64,000 nucleotides of DNA from an uncultured Prevotellaceae bacterium. Lineage in GTDB: Bacteria > Bacteroidota > Bacteroidia > Bacteroidales > Bacteroidaceae. The position numbers and the translations under genes are program-made. Position 1 is the first letter of the stretch, and each line of letters starts with the position of its first letter. The notes under the pieces are model-generated. The model made no database searches, was not told the origin of the DNA, and saw only the letters and a program-made list of their open reading frames with translations. This document shows, piece by piece, positions 17,350 to 27,215 of the stretch. The stretch lies in the NCBI GenBank assembly GCA_902776475.1, contig CACYQD010000005.1:101073-165072 (forward strand), given 5' to 3'.

Positions 17350-20300
17350 TTAATTGAAGATGTATCTAATACCGATAGAAGCGTACCAGCACTGGCCGAC
17401 AGCATGGTTGGGAGACCATGTCTTGGTGGAGCCGCTGATGGCTTTAGGAGTAGAGAATGTGGCATAGCCGTCAGCGTCCACGCCCTCATATTTCAGGATG
17501 CGGGCCTCGGTGCCGATATCGGAGTTGAGGAACTTGGCGACACCCCAGCTGGAGTTGAAGAGGTTGAGCACGTTCTTGATATCCAGAGAGAGCTGCAGTT
17601 TGTGCGTGGTATTGCCGGCATTCACCTTGAAGTCGTGCTTGTAGGCGAAATCGATGCGGTGCACCCAAGGAGAATAGACGCTGTAAGGCTCAGCATACTC
17701 ACCCTGATGATTCTTCAGGTAACCGTCCTTGTGGACGAAGTCCATGAAGCGCTGTGCGTCATCGTCGGAGACGAAGCGGAACTCCTTGTTGGCCACCTGT
17801 CCGTCGGTCGGGATATAGATGGCGTCGTAGTTGTAGCCGTCGCTGTTCATATCGTTGACCATCATGTAGGAGTAGTTGTAACCACCCTGCCAGGTCTCAT
17901 AGATGAAGCTGTAGTGGTTGCCGCTCTTGTCGTGGATTGTGGCGTTGGCCACGAAACGGTTAGGAGTCACATACTGCGAGTTGTGCAGTTTGATGTTGTT
18001 GGGACCCTCCACGGTGGGAACATAGGTGAAGGCAGACTCAGCAGCCGAACCCGGCATACCCGTCACCTCTTTAGATACGGTGTGTGTATAGGCAGCCATG
18101 AGGTTCAACCACTCAAACGGCTGTGCGGTCAGGGTCACGTTGGCAGTCCATCCATAGCCCTTGCTGGTGTTCTCGAGGATGAAAGCCTTGGTGCCAGTGC
18201 GGAAACCAGCGGGGAAGATAGGACGGTTGTCAACACCGTTGAAGCGGGCGAAGCCACCAACGGAAGGAATAGCCCAGTCGGAGATGCAGTTGTCGTGGAT
18301 CTTCTTGTTGAAGATACCCTCGATGGTAGCGGTGAAGGGGAAGTTGACCGGAATCTGGTAATCAATGGCCAGAGAGGTCTTCCATACCTGCGGCATCTTG
18401 AAGTTGGGATCAACAGCGGAGATGGATGAAGGCACGGTACCCATTTCAGGAGTCACGTGTGAGGGATAACCCAACGAGAAGAGCTTGTTCTGCAGGGCAG
18501 CGACAGTAGCCTGTCCGTTTTCGGTCACCAGACCGCCAGCAAACTGGTTCATATCGATGAAGCGGTTGCCGTTGGCATCAGTTGTGTAAGCACCGGAATA
18601 GTTCTCGAAGCCCTTGGTGGCAGAGTTGGACTTGCCGTCCCACACCTTGGTCTTGCCATTGAGCTGAGCCTGATACTGCACCAGACCGCCGTTGGTCGGC
18701 ATGTTGGTGAAGAACACGAGAGGCAGACGGCCAGAGAAGAAGCCAGAACCGCCACGGAGTTTGAGGCTCTTGTCACCAAACACGTCGTAGGTGAAGCCCA
18801 CGCGCGGAGAGAAGGTGATGCTGGTGTCGGGCCACTTGCCGGTGTCGATGTGACGACCGCTGTAGTCGAGGTCATAGATGGCCTTGTTGGTCATCAGGTC
18901 GGTGTTGTTGAAGAACAAGCCGTCGATACGCAGGCCGTAGGTCAGTTTTAAGTTTTCAGTCACGTTCCAGTCGTCCTGGCCGTAGATACCGGCACGGTTG
19001 AACTGCACGCGGGCGGCGGGTTTCGACTCACCGTCGTAGCCGTAGGTCAGACAGACGATCTCAGGAGCGGCACCGTTCATGAAATCATCCATGGTGTTGT
19101 AGCGGTAGTAACCCGTACCGTTACGCATATACTGGTTGTCGGCCATCTGATGCTCGAAAGTGATACCAGCCATGATCTTATGCTTGCCCATGTAATAGGT
19201 CACGTCGTCCTTGACGTTCCAGATGGTGTTGTGCACAGCGTTGTTCCAGGTGAAGAGCTCATAACCCAGAGCCATGTAGTTGTTGTCGCCACCATCGAGG
19301 ATGTCGATGAACGGGAACTCTGAGGAGTTGGTACCGCGGACATCATCGAGTTTGGAGTATGTGGCCAGGAACTGGTTGGAGAGATTGTCCGTCAGGCGGC
19401 TGTTCAAGTCAATGGAGAAAGAGTGGACGAGGTTGTCCATCGAATACATTGAATTGGCAAATGACATGGAGTACTGTGACATACGGGCACCAGCCATACG
19501 AGTACCACCGTCCATGGAAGTAGCGTTGGGCGCATTCCAGATGGTGTTCTTCGTATAGTTGTAGCGCAGTGCGAGGTGATGCTTGTCGGTGACGTTCCAG
19601 TCCAAGCGGGCCAGCAACTTGTAGTTGCTCTCATCGGCGGGGAAGCTTGTCCAGCTGCCGGTGTTGTAGCCATACTTGTTCTTGACGAAGTTGGAGATGG
19701 TCTCCAGGTCAGCAAGTGTCGTGCGTGAGATGTTCTGAGCCACGTCAGCCACGCCGTTCTTTGAACCACGCCAAGGAGAAGAGATGGTCGGAGTCTTGAT
19801 CATCTCACCGTTGACGAAGAAGAACAGTTTGTTTTTGATGATCGGTCCACCGAGTGACACGCCATAAGTGGTCTGGCGGTCTTTCTCACGGGCTGTGGGC
19901 AGAGACACCTTATCCACGACGTCGCCGCGGAGGTTCTCGTTGCGGTGGTAGATGTAGGCAGAACCACGGAAGGTGTTCGTACCCGACTTTGTGATGGCGT
20001 TGACGCCACCGCCGATGAAGTTGGTCTGGCGGACATCATACGGTGAGATCACCACCTGCAACTCCTCAATGGCATCGAGAGAGACAGGGTTGCCGCCACC
20101 AGGCAGTTTGTCTGAAAGACCGAAGTTATTGTTGAAGTTGGCACCGTCGATGGTGAAGTTAGCCGTACGGCCGTCAGCACCGACAAAGCTCATGCCATTG
20201 CCGCCATAGGGAGAGAGGCGGGTGACATCCGTGATGCTGCGGCTGACCGTGGGAAGATTGGTAATCTGCGCGTTGGTAATGTTGGTGGCAGCACCCGTCT

Positions 20301-20694
20301 TCTCAACGGAGAATTTGGAAGCCCTGCCCGAAACGATCACTTCCGTCAGTTCGTTGGCATCCTCAGAGAGTTCCACATTGACCTTGGAAGTCTCTGCGAG
20401 TTGGAGTGTGATGCCCTTCACGGTCACGCTCTGATAACCGATGTAGGAAACAGTCACTGAGTACGGACCGCCAGTACGCATACCCTGGATGTTGAAGAGT
20501 CCGTCGATGTTGGTCACTGCAGCGTAGCGTGTGCCCGAAGGCTCATGCACGGCCTGCACAGTGGCGCCAATCACCGTCTCGTCAGTACCTTTCATGGTCA
20601 CTCGTCCACTCAGAGAGGAAGTCGTGACCTGAGCCATCATGCTGGTGACAGACATCAGCAGGATGGACATCAGCAAAAAGAATCTTTTCTGCAT
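17350..20694 (-). CDS. TonB-dependent receptor with carboxypeptidase-regulatory-like domain
   Basis: The product is 1114 residues: signal peptide (about 1-22, ending MMAQ), a CarboxypepD_reg-like domain (about 28-110, SLSGRVTMKGTDETVIGATV), a plug (about 118-240, NLPTVSRSITDVTRLSPYGGN, AIEELQVVISPYDVR) and a long beta-barrel that ends with an aromatic residue (YIFN). The plug with SPYDVRQTNFIGGGVNAITKSGTN is closer to the Oar-like receptor class than to SusC. No SusD gene follows; the next gene is a BACON/OB-fold lipoprotein. The imported substrate cannot be read from sequence. A candidate -7 element (TAATTTTG on the minus strand, 20758-20765) lies upstream without a clear -33 box. Confidence 0.9.
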   Translation of the reverse strand: MQKRFFLLMSILLMSVTSMMAQVTTSSLSGRVTMKGTDETVIGATVQAVHEPSGTRYAAVTNIDGLFNIQGMRTGGPYSVTVSYIGYQSVTVKGITLQLAETSKVNVELSEDANELTEVIVSGRASKFSVEKTGAATNITNAQITNLPTVSRSITDVTRLSPYGGNGMSFVGADGRTANFTIDGANFNNNFGLSDKLPGGGNPVSLDAIEELQVVISPYDVRQTNFIGGGVNAITKSGTNTFRGSAYIYHRNENLRGDVVDKVSLPTAREKDRQTTYGVSLGGPIIKNKLFFFVNGEMIKTPTISSPWRGSKNGVADVAQNISRTTLADLETISNFVKNKYGYNTGSWTSFPADESNYKLLARLDWNVTDKHHLALRYNYTKNTIWNAPNATSMDGGTRMAGARMSQYSMSFANSMYSMDNLVHSFSIDLNSRLTDNLSNQFLATYSKLDDVRGTNSSEFPFIDILDGGDNNYMALGYELFTWNNAVHNTIWNVKDDVTYYMGKHKIMAGITFEHQMADNQYMRNGTGYYRYNTMDDFMNGAAPEIVCLTYGYDGESKPAARVQFNRAGIYGQDDWNVTENLKLTYGLRIDGLFFNNTDLMTNKAIYDLDYSGRHIDTGKWPDTSITFSPRVGFTYDVFGDKSLKLRGGSGFFSGRLPLVFFTNMPTNGGLVQYQAQLNGKTKVWDGKSNSATKGFENYSGAYTTDANGNRFIDMNQFAGGLVTENGQATVAALQNKLFSLGYPSHVTPEMGTVPSSISAVDPNFKMPQVWKTSLAIDYQIPVNFPFTATIEGIFNKKIHDNCISDWAIPSVGGFARFNGVDNRPIFPAGFRTGTKAFILENTSKGYGWTANVTLTAQPFEWLNLMAAYTHTVSKEVTGMPGSAAESAFTYVPTVEGPNNIKLHNSQYVTPNRFVANATIHDKSGNHYSFIYETWQGGYNYSYMMVNDMNSDGYNYDAIYIPTDGQVANKEFRFVSDDDAQRFMDFVHKDGYLKNHQGEYAEPYSVYSPWVHRIDFAYKHDFKVNAGNTTHKLQLSLDIKNVLNLFNSSWGVAKFLNSDIGTEARILKYEGVDADGYATFSTPKAISGSTKTWSPNHAVGQCWYASIGIRYIFN

Positions 20695-20757
20695 AGTTTA
20701 AGTAAAAATTAATTAAAAAAACAAGACATTTTCAATGTCCGATCTCAAATATGGATG

Positions 20758-20765
20758 CAAAATTA
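20758..20765 (-). promoter_or_regulatory. Candidate -7 element before the TonB-dependent receptor
   Basis: TAATTTTG on the minus strand matches TAnnTTTG, about 63 bp before the ATG, but no TTTG is found at the right distance. Confidence 0.35.
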
Positions 20766-20854
20766 GGTAAAAATCCCAATATAATAGTTTTAAAAATGTT
20801 AAAAAGTATATTTTTCATGAGTATTCCTAAAAAACGCAAAATATCCTGGAAATA

Positions 20855-20886
20855 TTCGTTTATTCGCTCAATAATGAGTAACTTTG
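20855..20886 (+). promoter_or_regulatory. Promoter of pnp
   Basis: TAACTTTG (20879-20886) matches the -7 consensus; TTCG at 20855-20858 with a 20-bp spacer is a one-mismatch -33 box. The ATG is at 20930. Confidence 0.6.
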
Positions 20887-20929
20887 CCCGATTTATTTTT
20901 TTGATGTACAAAAACCACAAGATTTTTTG

Positions 20930-23287
20930 ATGAACGTAATTACGAAAACAGTATCATTGCCTGATGGAAGAACCATCAGCATTGAGACCGGGAAAGTGGC
21001 AAAGCAGGCCGACGGCAGCGTGATGCTCCGCATGGGCAACACCGTGTTATTAGCCACTGTTTGTGCCGCAAAAGATGCAGTTCCCGGAACAGACTTTATG
21101 CCTTTACAGGTCGATTACAGAGAGTTGTATGCCTCTGCAGGACGTTTTCCCGGAGGATTCACACGACGTGAGGGCAAGCCTGGAGACAACGAGATCCTGA
21201 CCTCACGTCTCGTGGACCGTGTGCTCCGTCCCCTGTTCCCCTCCAACTACCACGCTGAGGTATATGTCAACGTGCTTCTGTTCTCCGCCGACGGAATCGA
21301 CCAGCCTGACGCATTGGCCGGTTTTGCAGCATCTGCCGCACTGGCTTGCTCAGATATACCGTTTGAGTGCCCCATCTCCGAGGTGCGTGTCGCCCGTATC
21401 AACGGCGAATATGTCATCAACCCGACCTTCGCACAGATGAAGGAAGCCGACATGGACATCATGGTGGGCGCCTCAGCCGACAACATCATGATGGTGGAAG
21501 GTGAGATGAAGGAAGTGAGCGAGCAGGACCTGCTCGGCGCACTGAAAGCCGCCATGGATGCCATCCGCCCGATGTGTCTCCTGCAGACCGAGCTCTCGAA
21601 GGAGCTGGGCAAGGATGTGAAGCGCGAGTACGACCATGAGGTGAACGACGAGGAACTGCGTGAGCAGATGAACAAGGAGCTCTACCAGCCCGCCTACGAC
21701 GTGACCAAACAGGCTTTGGAGAAGCACGCCCGTGCAGAAGCCTTCGACAAGATCCTCGCTGACTTCAAGGAAGCTTACGCCGCTGCCCACAGCGACCTCG
21801 ACGAGGACGCCCTTCAGGAGAAGTATGACATGATGGACCGCTACTACCACGACGTGATGCGTGACGCCATGCGCCGCTGCATCCTCGACGAGGGCATCCG
21901 TCTCGATGGCCGTAAGACCACCGACATCCGTCCCATCTGGTGCGAGGTATCCCCGCTGCCCATTCCCCATGGAAGCTCAATCTTCACCCGTGGTGAGACA
22001 CAGTCGCTCACGACCTGCACACTGGGCACCAAGCTTGATGAGAAACTCGTTGACGACGTGCTGGAACGCAGCTACATGCGTTTCCTGCTTCACTATAACT
22101 TCCCGCCGTTCTGCACCGGTGAGGCCAAGGCTCAGCGCTCTGTAGGCCGCCGCGAGATCGGTCACGGCCACCTGGCATGGCGTGCCCTGAAGGGTCAGAT
22201 CCCCGAGGACTTCCCCTACACCGTGCGCCTGGTGAGTGAGATTCTGGAGAGCAACGGTTCATCGTCGATGGCCACCGTATGTGCCGGAACACTGGCACTG
22301 ATGGACGCCGGCGTGCCGATGAAGAAGCCTGTGAGCGGCATCGCCATGGGTCTGATCAAGAATCCCGGTGAAGACAAGTACGCCGTGCTCAGCGACATCC
22401 TCGGCGACGAGGACCACCTGGGCGACATGGACTTCAAGACCACAGGTACGAAGGACGGTCTGACCGCCACTCAGATGGACATCAAGTGCGACGGTCTGAG
22501 CTTCGACATCCTGGAGAAAGCCCTCATGCAGGCCAAGGCCGGCCGCGAGCACATCCTCGGCAAGTTGACCGAGACCATCGCCGAGCCACGTCCCGACCTC
22601 AAGCCCCATGTGCCCCGCATCGTGGCCTTCGACATTCCAAAGGAGTTCATCGGTGCCGTCATTGGCCCGGGCGGAAAGATTATCCAGCAGATGCAGGAGG
22701 ACACCGGTGCCACCATCACCATCGACGAGATCGAAGGCGTGGGCAAGGTGCAGGTGAGTGCTCCCGACAAGAGCAGCATTGATGCCGCCATTGCCAAGAT
22801 CAAGGCTATCGTGGCCATTCCCGAGGTCGGTGAGGTCTATGAGGGAACCGTGCGCTCCATCATGCCTTACGGATGCTTCGTGGAGATCATGCCCGGCAAG
22901 GATGGTCTGCTCCACATCTCGGAAATCGAGTGGAAGCGCCTGGAGACTGTCGAGGACGCCGGCATCAAGGAAGGTGACAAGATCAAGGTGAAGCTCATGG
23001 AGATTGACCCGAAGACCGGCAAGTATAAGCTCTCACACCGCGTGCTGGAGCCCAAACCAGAGGGTTATGCAGAGCGTGAGCGCCGTCCGCGTCCCGAGCG
23101 CAGCGACCGTCAGGGCCGTCAAGGCAATGACCGCCAGGGCCGTCAGGGCGGCGACCGCAACAACCGCCCAGGCAATGACCGTCAGGGAAACAATCATCAC
23201 CAGCCACGCCGCAACGATCATCACGATCCGATGGCCGAGCGTGAGCCGAAAGACTTCAACGACAGTCTTGATCACGATGACTTCTAA
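20930..23287 (+). CDS. pnp: Polyribonucleotide nucleotidyltransferase (PNPase)
   Basis: The product is 785 residues from the ATG at 20930. It has the full PNPase layout: RNase PH domain 1 ([26 protein letters not shown]), the helical linker, RNase PH domain 2 ([39 protein letters not shown]), KH domain ([21 protein letters not shown]) and S1 domain ([32 protein letters not shown]). It degrades RNA 3' to 5' with phosphate and can add tails. After the S1 domain there is a 70-residue tail rich in Arg, Asp, Gln, Asn and Gly with repeated DRQG units, probably disordered and RNA- or partner-binding. It is a single gene with its own promoter and terminator. Confidence 0.97.
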   Translation: MNVITKTVSLPDGRTISIETGKVAKQADGSVMLRMGNTVLLATVCAAKDAVPGTDFMPLQVDYRELYASAGRFPGGFTRREGKPGDNEILTSRLVDRVLRPLFPSNYHAEVYVNVLLFSADGIDQPDALAGFAASAALACSDIPFECPISEVRVARINGEYVINPTFAQMKEADMDIMVGASADNIMMVEGEMKEVSEQDLLGALKAAMDAIRPMCLLQTELSKELGKDVKREYDHEVNDEELREQMNKELYQPAYDVTKQALEKHARAEAFDKILADFKEAYAAAHSDLDEDALQEKYDMMDRYYHDVMRDAMRRCILDEGIRLDGRKTTDIRPIWCEVSPLPIPHGSSIFTRGETQSLTTCTLGTKLDEKLVDDVLERSYMRFLLHYNFPPFCTGEAKAQRSVGRREIGHGHLAWRALKGQIPEDFPYTVRLVSEILESNGSSSMATVCAGTLALMDAGVPMKKPVSGIAMGLIKNPGEDKYAVLSDILGDEDHLGDMDFKTTGTKDGLTATQMDIKCDGLSFDILEKALMQAKAGREHILGKLTETIAEPRPDLKPHVPRIVAFDIPKEFIGAVIGPGGKIIQQMQEDTGATITIDEIEGVGKVQVSAPDKSSIDAAIAKIKAIVAIPEVGEVYEGTVRSIMPYGCFVEIMPGKDGLLHISEIEWKRLETVEDAGIKEGDKIKVKLMEIDPKTGKYKLSHRVLEPKPEGYAERERRPRPERSDRQGRQGNDRQGRQGGDRNNRPGNDRQGNNHHQPRRNDHHDPMAEREPKDFNDSLDHDDF

Positions 23288-23317
23288 GCTGACTTCTAAG
23301 CAAGCTTGCAAATAATC

Positions 23318-23350
23318 AAAAATCCCGCCGAATTCGGTGGGATTTTTTTT
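23318..23350 (+). terminator. pnp terminator
   Basis: AAAAATCCCGCCGAA pairs with TTCGGTGGGATTTTT with one G-T pair, followed by more T residues; it starts about 30 bp after the pnp stop. Confidence 0.85.
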
Positions 23351-23428
23351 GACTTTAAGGACTTTAAGGTCCTTAGGGTCCTTAAGGACTTTAAGGACTT
23401 TAGGGACTTTAGAGACCTTAAAGACCTT
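23351..23428. repeat. Short degenerate tandem repeat
   Basis: About eight or nine imperfect units of 8-10 bp based on GACTTTAAG or its near-inverse CCTTAAAG fill the gap between the pnp terminator and the end of the convergent IspD-SDR gene, and run up to its stop codon. They can fold on themselves on either strand. Confidence 0.7.
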
Positions 23429-24788
23429 ATCGCTTTACGTCGATGACTTGGCCGCTGTAGTGCGAGACAAGCGTGTTGATGGTGGCGATACCCACATACT
23501 TGGGGTCGAGCAGGGAGCCCTCTGGCTCTACGCCAAAGCTGTTGAGGCGCATCGGGGTCTTGGTACGTTCCGGGTTGATGCAGTTGACACGCACATCGAA
23601 GCCGAACCACTCTTCGCTGAGGGCCTGTACCAGATTGACGATGGCCGATTTCGTGGAGGAATAAATGCTGTAGAGCTTACGGCCCCTCGTATAACTACTG
23701 CTGGTATAGAACACCAGCGAGCCCTTTGTCTCACGCAGGTAAGGCAATGACTCCTTCGCCACCGTCACCACACCCATGTAATTGACGTGGATGCTGTTGA
23801 CAATCTCCTCATAGGAGATGTCGGCGAGGGCTTTCTTGACCAGGATGCCCGGCGTGCAGACCACATAGTCGATGTGGCCGTTGCGCTCTCTGACCTCACG
23901 CAGTACCCTGCGCACCTGGTTGACATTGGTCACATCGACATCGTTCTGCGAACGGCTGTAGGAATAGACCACGGCTCCCAGTTCACGGCCGAGTTTCACC
24001 GTCTCCTCGCCGATGCCCATGCTGCCGCCGAAGACCACCATCACCTTGTTGGGCATGGTCTGCCGAGCTGCCTCCATCACCTCCTTGGTGTCGGACACGC
24101 TGCGGAGCTGGTAGAGCTTGTCGAGCAGGAAAAGGTCCTCCATGTAAGTCACCTTCATGTTGAACGTCTCGCCTTTGACCACATAGACCGGTTCGTCGGG
24201 CAGGTATCGGCGCACCACTCCACAGTCGTCGGTCGTGGTGAAATTGGGGTCCTGCATAGCCCGCTGGTAGGCCTCATGGATCACGCTGCGGCGGAAGCAC
24301 TGCGGGGTCTGGCCATTGCGCAGTTCACTACGGGAGGGGATGGAACTGATGCAGTTGCGCTCATCAATCCGGACAATGGTATCGGTGGTGGGAGTGGCCA
24401 CGTCGATGGCACGGTAGGTTTTGAGAGCCTCGATGCAGTCGCGGATGATGCGGGCATTGACCAGCGGCCGCACGGCATCATGGAAGATGAGGTTGTCGTC
24501 GTCGCACTCGTAGGCGGCGATGGCCGAGAGGCTGGAGTGGAAGCGCTCCTTGCCACCCATCAGGATTTTCCTTACTTTCCTGTACTGGTTATCGACCAGG
24601 AGTTGTTCGACATCCATGACATATTCCTCCTTGCTGACCACGCAGATCTCATCAATGAGGTCACAGTCCTCAAAGACATCGATTGTATGTTCGAGGATGG
24701 TTTTGCCGGCCACCTTCAAAAACTGCTTGGGCTGCGAGCCACCGAGACTGGAACCGCTGCCACCGGCCAAAATCACTGCTATATTCAT
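23427..24788 (-). CDS. IspD-like cytidylyltransferase/SDR fusion, paralogue A (Arg to Ser)
   Basis: The 453-residue protein has an IspD/TarI-like nucleotidyltransferase domain (about 1-235) and a short-chain dehydrogenase domain (about 246-453; GGSMGIG at 254-260, YTSSS at 361-365, Tyr376-x3-Lys380). The same order is known in Haemophilus Bcs1/Acs1, which reduces ribulose 5-phosphate and makes CDP-ribitol. The P-loop reads LAGGSGSSLGGSQPKQF: residue 14, an arginine needed for catalysis in IspD and TarI (Arg20 of E. coli IspD), is serine, while Lys21 is kept. The cytidylyltransferase half may therefore be inactive or changed. It is the third gene of an operon with paralogue B and a LicD-family gene. 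Confidence 0.85.
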   Translation of the reverse strand: MNIAVILAGGSGSSLGGSQPKQFLKVAGKTILEHTIDVFEDCDLIDEICVVSKEEYVMDVEQLLVDNQYRKVRKILMGGKERFHSSLSAIAAYECDDDNLIFHDAVRPLVNARIIRDCIEALKTYRAIDVATPTTDTIVRIDERNCISSIPSRSELRNGQTPQCFRRSVIHEAYQRAMQDPNFTTTDDCGVVRRYLPDEPVYVVKGETFNMKVTYMEDLFLLDKLYQLRSVSDTKEVMEAARQTMPNKVMVVFGGSMGIGEETVKLGRELGAVVYSYSRSQNDVDVTNVNQVRRVLREVRERNGHIDYVVCTPGILVKKALADISYEEIVNSIHVNYMGVVTVAKESLPYLRETKGSLVFYTSSSYTRGRKLYSIYSSTKSAIVNLVQALSEEWFGFDVRVNCINPERTKTPMRLNSFGVEPEGSLLDPKYVGIATINTLVSHYSGQVIDVKR

Positions 24789-24834
24789 ATATTATAAAAC
24801 AAGGTGTATGATGGTTTCAAAAAAACAAGATCAG

Positions 24835-25665
24835 TTATGATTTCCAACAATAGACGTGGCGGCTATGTTTGGCATGACGTTGCTCCTCGGGAGGCAACTG
24901 CATATAGTCGCCGAAGAGCCGGCGGAGGAAGTCGTCGTAGCCGCTCATGATCCTGAACGTATGTCCCTCGAACTCACCCTCGATGGTCGAGGAGAAGTCC
25001 TCTTGGGGGAAATGCTCCTTTTTCGGATAGAGCGTATAGTAGTTGGTGAGGTGCGTGGGCCGTTCCACGGGAGATGTGCTGATGCGCTCCATCTCCGCAA
25101 TGAGTTGTGCGCAACTCTTGCGGGTAGCCCTCACCCGGTGCCACAGGATATAGAGTTTTTCTTTCAGCGTCTTCTCCCGCTTCAGCGGCACATAGGTCAT
25201 GCGCTTGATGTCGAGGAGATGCTTGACCTTCTTAAGTTGCAGGTGACGTTGGAAGTAGGTATCGAAGTCCTCATCCGCCGCATCCACTGGAAAGATGTCG
25301 ATCCAGACCCCCGAGTCACTCTCAAAACAAGGAGAATAAGGGATGACGAGCGTATCGCGCATCTCACAAAGCCGGGCATAAGGGATACGGGTGTTGTGAC
25401 GTTTGGGTGCGAAGAGCTTGAACTCCTCCGTGTCCTCGAAGAGGTCACAGAAACGTTCGTAATCAGGCCGCCTCATCAGGATGTCGATGTCATCGTCCCA
25501 GGGGACGAATCCCTTGTGGCGAATCACCCCCACAAGCGTTCCGCCCGTCAACGTATAAGTGATGCCGTGTTGCTGACAGAAGTCATGCAGTCTCAAAACG
25601 ATTCTGAGACAAACCTGCTGGATGTCATGCAAAGTCATCTCTCTCTTATCCGACGGAATTTCCAT
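24835..25665 (-). CDS. licD: LicD-family phosphotransferase
   Basis: The product is 276 residues from the ATG at 25665. It shows the LicD/fukutin nucleotidyltransferase-fold signature: TLTGGTLVGVIRHKGFVPWDDDIDI (start of motif at residue 38, metal-binding aspartates at 57-61), followed by the usual WIDIFPVDA block. LicD enzymes transfer phosphocholine from CDP-choline; the related human FKTN and FKRP transfer ribitol phosphate from CDP-ribitol. Because the gene lies between two predicted CDP-ribitol synthases, ribitol phosphate is the more likely donor group here than choline; no choline kinase or transporter gene is nearby. It has no membrane segment. The acceptor glycan is unknown. Confidence 0.85.
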   Translation of the reverse strand: MEIPSDKREMTLHDIQQVCLRIVLRLHDFCQQHGITYTLTGGTLVGVIRHKGFVPWDDDIDILMRRPDYERFCDLFEDTEEFKLFAPKRHNTRIPYARLCEMRDTLVIPYSPCFESDSGVWIDIFPVDAADEDFDTYFQRHLQLKKVKHLLDIKRMTYVPLKREKTLKEKLYILWHRVRATRKSCAQLIAEMERISTSPVERPTHLTNYYTLYPKKEHFPQEDFSSTIEGEFEGHTFRIMSGYDDFLRRLFGDYMQLPPEEQRHAKHSRHVYCWKS

Positions 25666-25709
25666 GCTTTTCAAGTCATTGGTTCACATTGGTTTCCATC
25701 CTTCCCAAG

Positions 25710-27071
25710 TCACTTCCTCACGCTGACCACCTGGCCGTTATTGGGCGAGACCAGCGTATTGACCGCTGCCACCGCCACCTCACGGGAAGCCAGCAGTGAC
25801 CCCTCGCGCTCGATGCCGAAATTGCGCAACCGCATCGGGGTCTTCGTGGCATCAGGACAAATGCAGTTGACACGCACATTGGTGTCCACCCACTCCTCGC
25901 TCAGAGCCTGCACGAGGTTGACGATGGCCGCCTTGGTCGAGGAATAGATGCTGTAGAGCATCCTGCCTCGCGTGTAGATGCCACTGGTGAAGAACAAGAG
26001 CGAGCCGCAACTCTCGCGGAGGTACTCATACGACTCCTTCGCCACCACGACAGCCCCCAGATAATTGGTATTGACGCTGTCGGAGATGGCTGAGTAAGAC
26101 ATGGCCGACAATGGTTCGCGGAGCAATTCCCCGGGTGTGCACACCACATAGTCGATGCGGCCCTCCCTTTCATGGATCTCGCGCAGACATTCGCCCACCT
26201 TCTCCATGTCGGCAATATCAACCCCGTTTTCCTGACGGCTCATGGAATAGACCACAGCACCCAGTTCACGGCCCAGCCTGACCATACTGCCGCCGATGCC
26301 CTCGCTCCCGCCGAAGACCACCATCACCTTGCCCGGCATCTCCCTGATAGTGCGGATTAGGACCTCTTTGCTGCCCGCAATACTCTTCAGTTGATAGAGC
26401 TTGTCGAGCAGAAAGAGATCCTCCGCGTAAGTGACCTTCATGTTAAACATTTCTCCCTCAACGATATACACCGGCTCGTCAGGCAGATAACGACGCACGA
26501 CGCCGCAATCGTCGGTCGTAACGAAAGCAGGGTCTTTGAGTGCGATGTCATAAGCCCGCCGTATCACGCCGCGCCTGAAGCACTGCGGAGTCTGGCCGTT
26601 GCGAAGATAATTTCTTGGGGGTATGCTGACGATACAGTCGTTCTTATCGACCTGGATGATGGTGTCGGTGGTGCGTGTCGCCACATCGACTGCATGATAG
26701 GTCTGCAAAGCCTTGATGCAATCATCGATGATGCGATGGTTGACCAAAGGCCGCACGGCATCATGGAAAAGCAGGTTGTCGTCATCGTTGGGATAGGCGT
26801 TGATGGCCGACAGGCTGGAGTCATAACGCTCCTTGCCGCCCGGCAACACCTTCCTCACTTTCTGATAACGGTTGGCCCTGACGATTTCCTCTACGTCGGA
26901 GATATAATCCGGACGGCTGACAATGGCGATCTCGTCGATCAGATCGTGGCTTTCAAACACATCGATGGTATGCTCGATGATTTTCTTGCCAGCCACTTTC
27001 ATGAACTGTTTCGGCACACCGCCGCCAAGCCGGGAGCCACTTCCTCCAGCGAGTATTACAGCTATGTTCAT
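25710..27071 (-). CDS. IspD-like cytidylyltransferase/SDR fusion, paralogue B (complete active site)
   Basis: This 453-residue protein is co-linear with paralogue A and has the same two domains. Its P-loop is LAGGSGSRLGGGVPKQF with Arg14 and Lys21 both present, so the cytidylyltransferase site looks intact. The SDR half has GGSEGIG, a serine in FFTSGIYTRGR and the YSSTK pair. It is the likely working ribulose-5-phosphate reductase and CDP-ribitol synthase. The ATG at 27071 is preferred to the TTG at 27077 because it makes both paralogues equal in length. It is the first gene of the operon, 57-88 bp after a consensus promoter. Housekeeping IspD is less likely because of the SDR fusion and the LicD neighbour. 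Confidence 0.88.
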   Translation of the reverse strand: MNIAVILAGGSGSRLGGGVPKQFMKVAGKKIIEHTIDVFESHDLIDEIAIVSRPDYISDVEEIVRANRYQKVRKVLPGGKERYDSSLSAINAYPNDDDNLLFHDAVRPLVNHRIIDDCIKALQTYHAVDVATRTTDTIIQVDKNDCIVSIPPRNYLRNGQTPQCFRRGVIRRAYDIALKDPAFVTTDDCGVVRRYLPDEPVYIVEGEMFNMKVTYAEDLFLLDKLYQLKSIAGSKEVLIRTIREMPGKVMVVFGGSEGIGGSMVRLGRELGAVVYSMSRQENGVDIADMEKVGECLREIHEREGRIDYVVCTPGELLREPLSAMSYSAISDSVNTNYLGAVVVAKESYEYLRESCGSLLFFTSGIYTRGRMLYSIYSSTKAAIVNLVQALSEEWVDTNVRVNCICPDATKTPMRLRNFGIEREGSLLASREVAVAAVNTLVSPNNGQVVSVRK

Positions 27072-27127
27072 CCTCAATTAAGTCTATAATTTCCAATCTG
27101 ATCTTTGTCTGTCCGACAAAGACCATG

Positions 27128-27159
27128 CAAATTTAGGAAAAAAAATGATATGAATCAAA
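27128..27159 (-). promoter_or_regulatory. Consensus promoter of the IspD-SDR/LicD operon
   Basis: Minus strand TTTG (27159-27156), 20-bp spacer, TAAATTTG (27135-27128): an exact match to the Bacteroidetes pattern, about 57 bp before the ATG at 27071. Confidence 0.75.
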
Positions 27160-27189
27160 TTTAATCGCCGAAATATCGAAAGATTTGTG

Positions 27190-27197
27190 TATTTTTG
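27190..27197 (+). promoter_or_regulatory. Candidate -7 element before the CE2-like gene
   Basis: TATTTTTG matches TAnnTTTG 18 bp before the ATG at 27216; no clear -33 box is seen. Confidence 0.4.
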
Positions 27198-27215
27198 CAT
27201 CAAACATCCCACATC

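Noticed and set aside
23787-24797. Long open frames opposite both IspD-SDR paralogues and licD (also 24856-25947)
   Set aside because: They arise from GC-rich third positions of the real genes and show no motifs.
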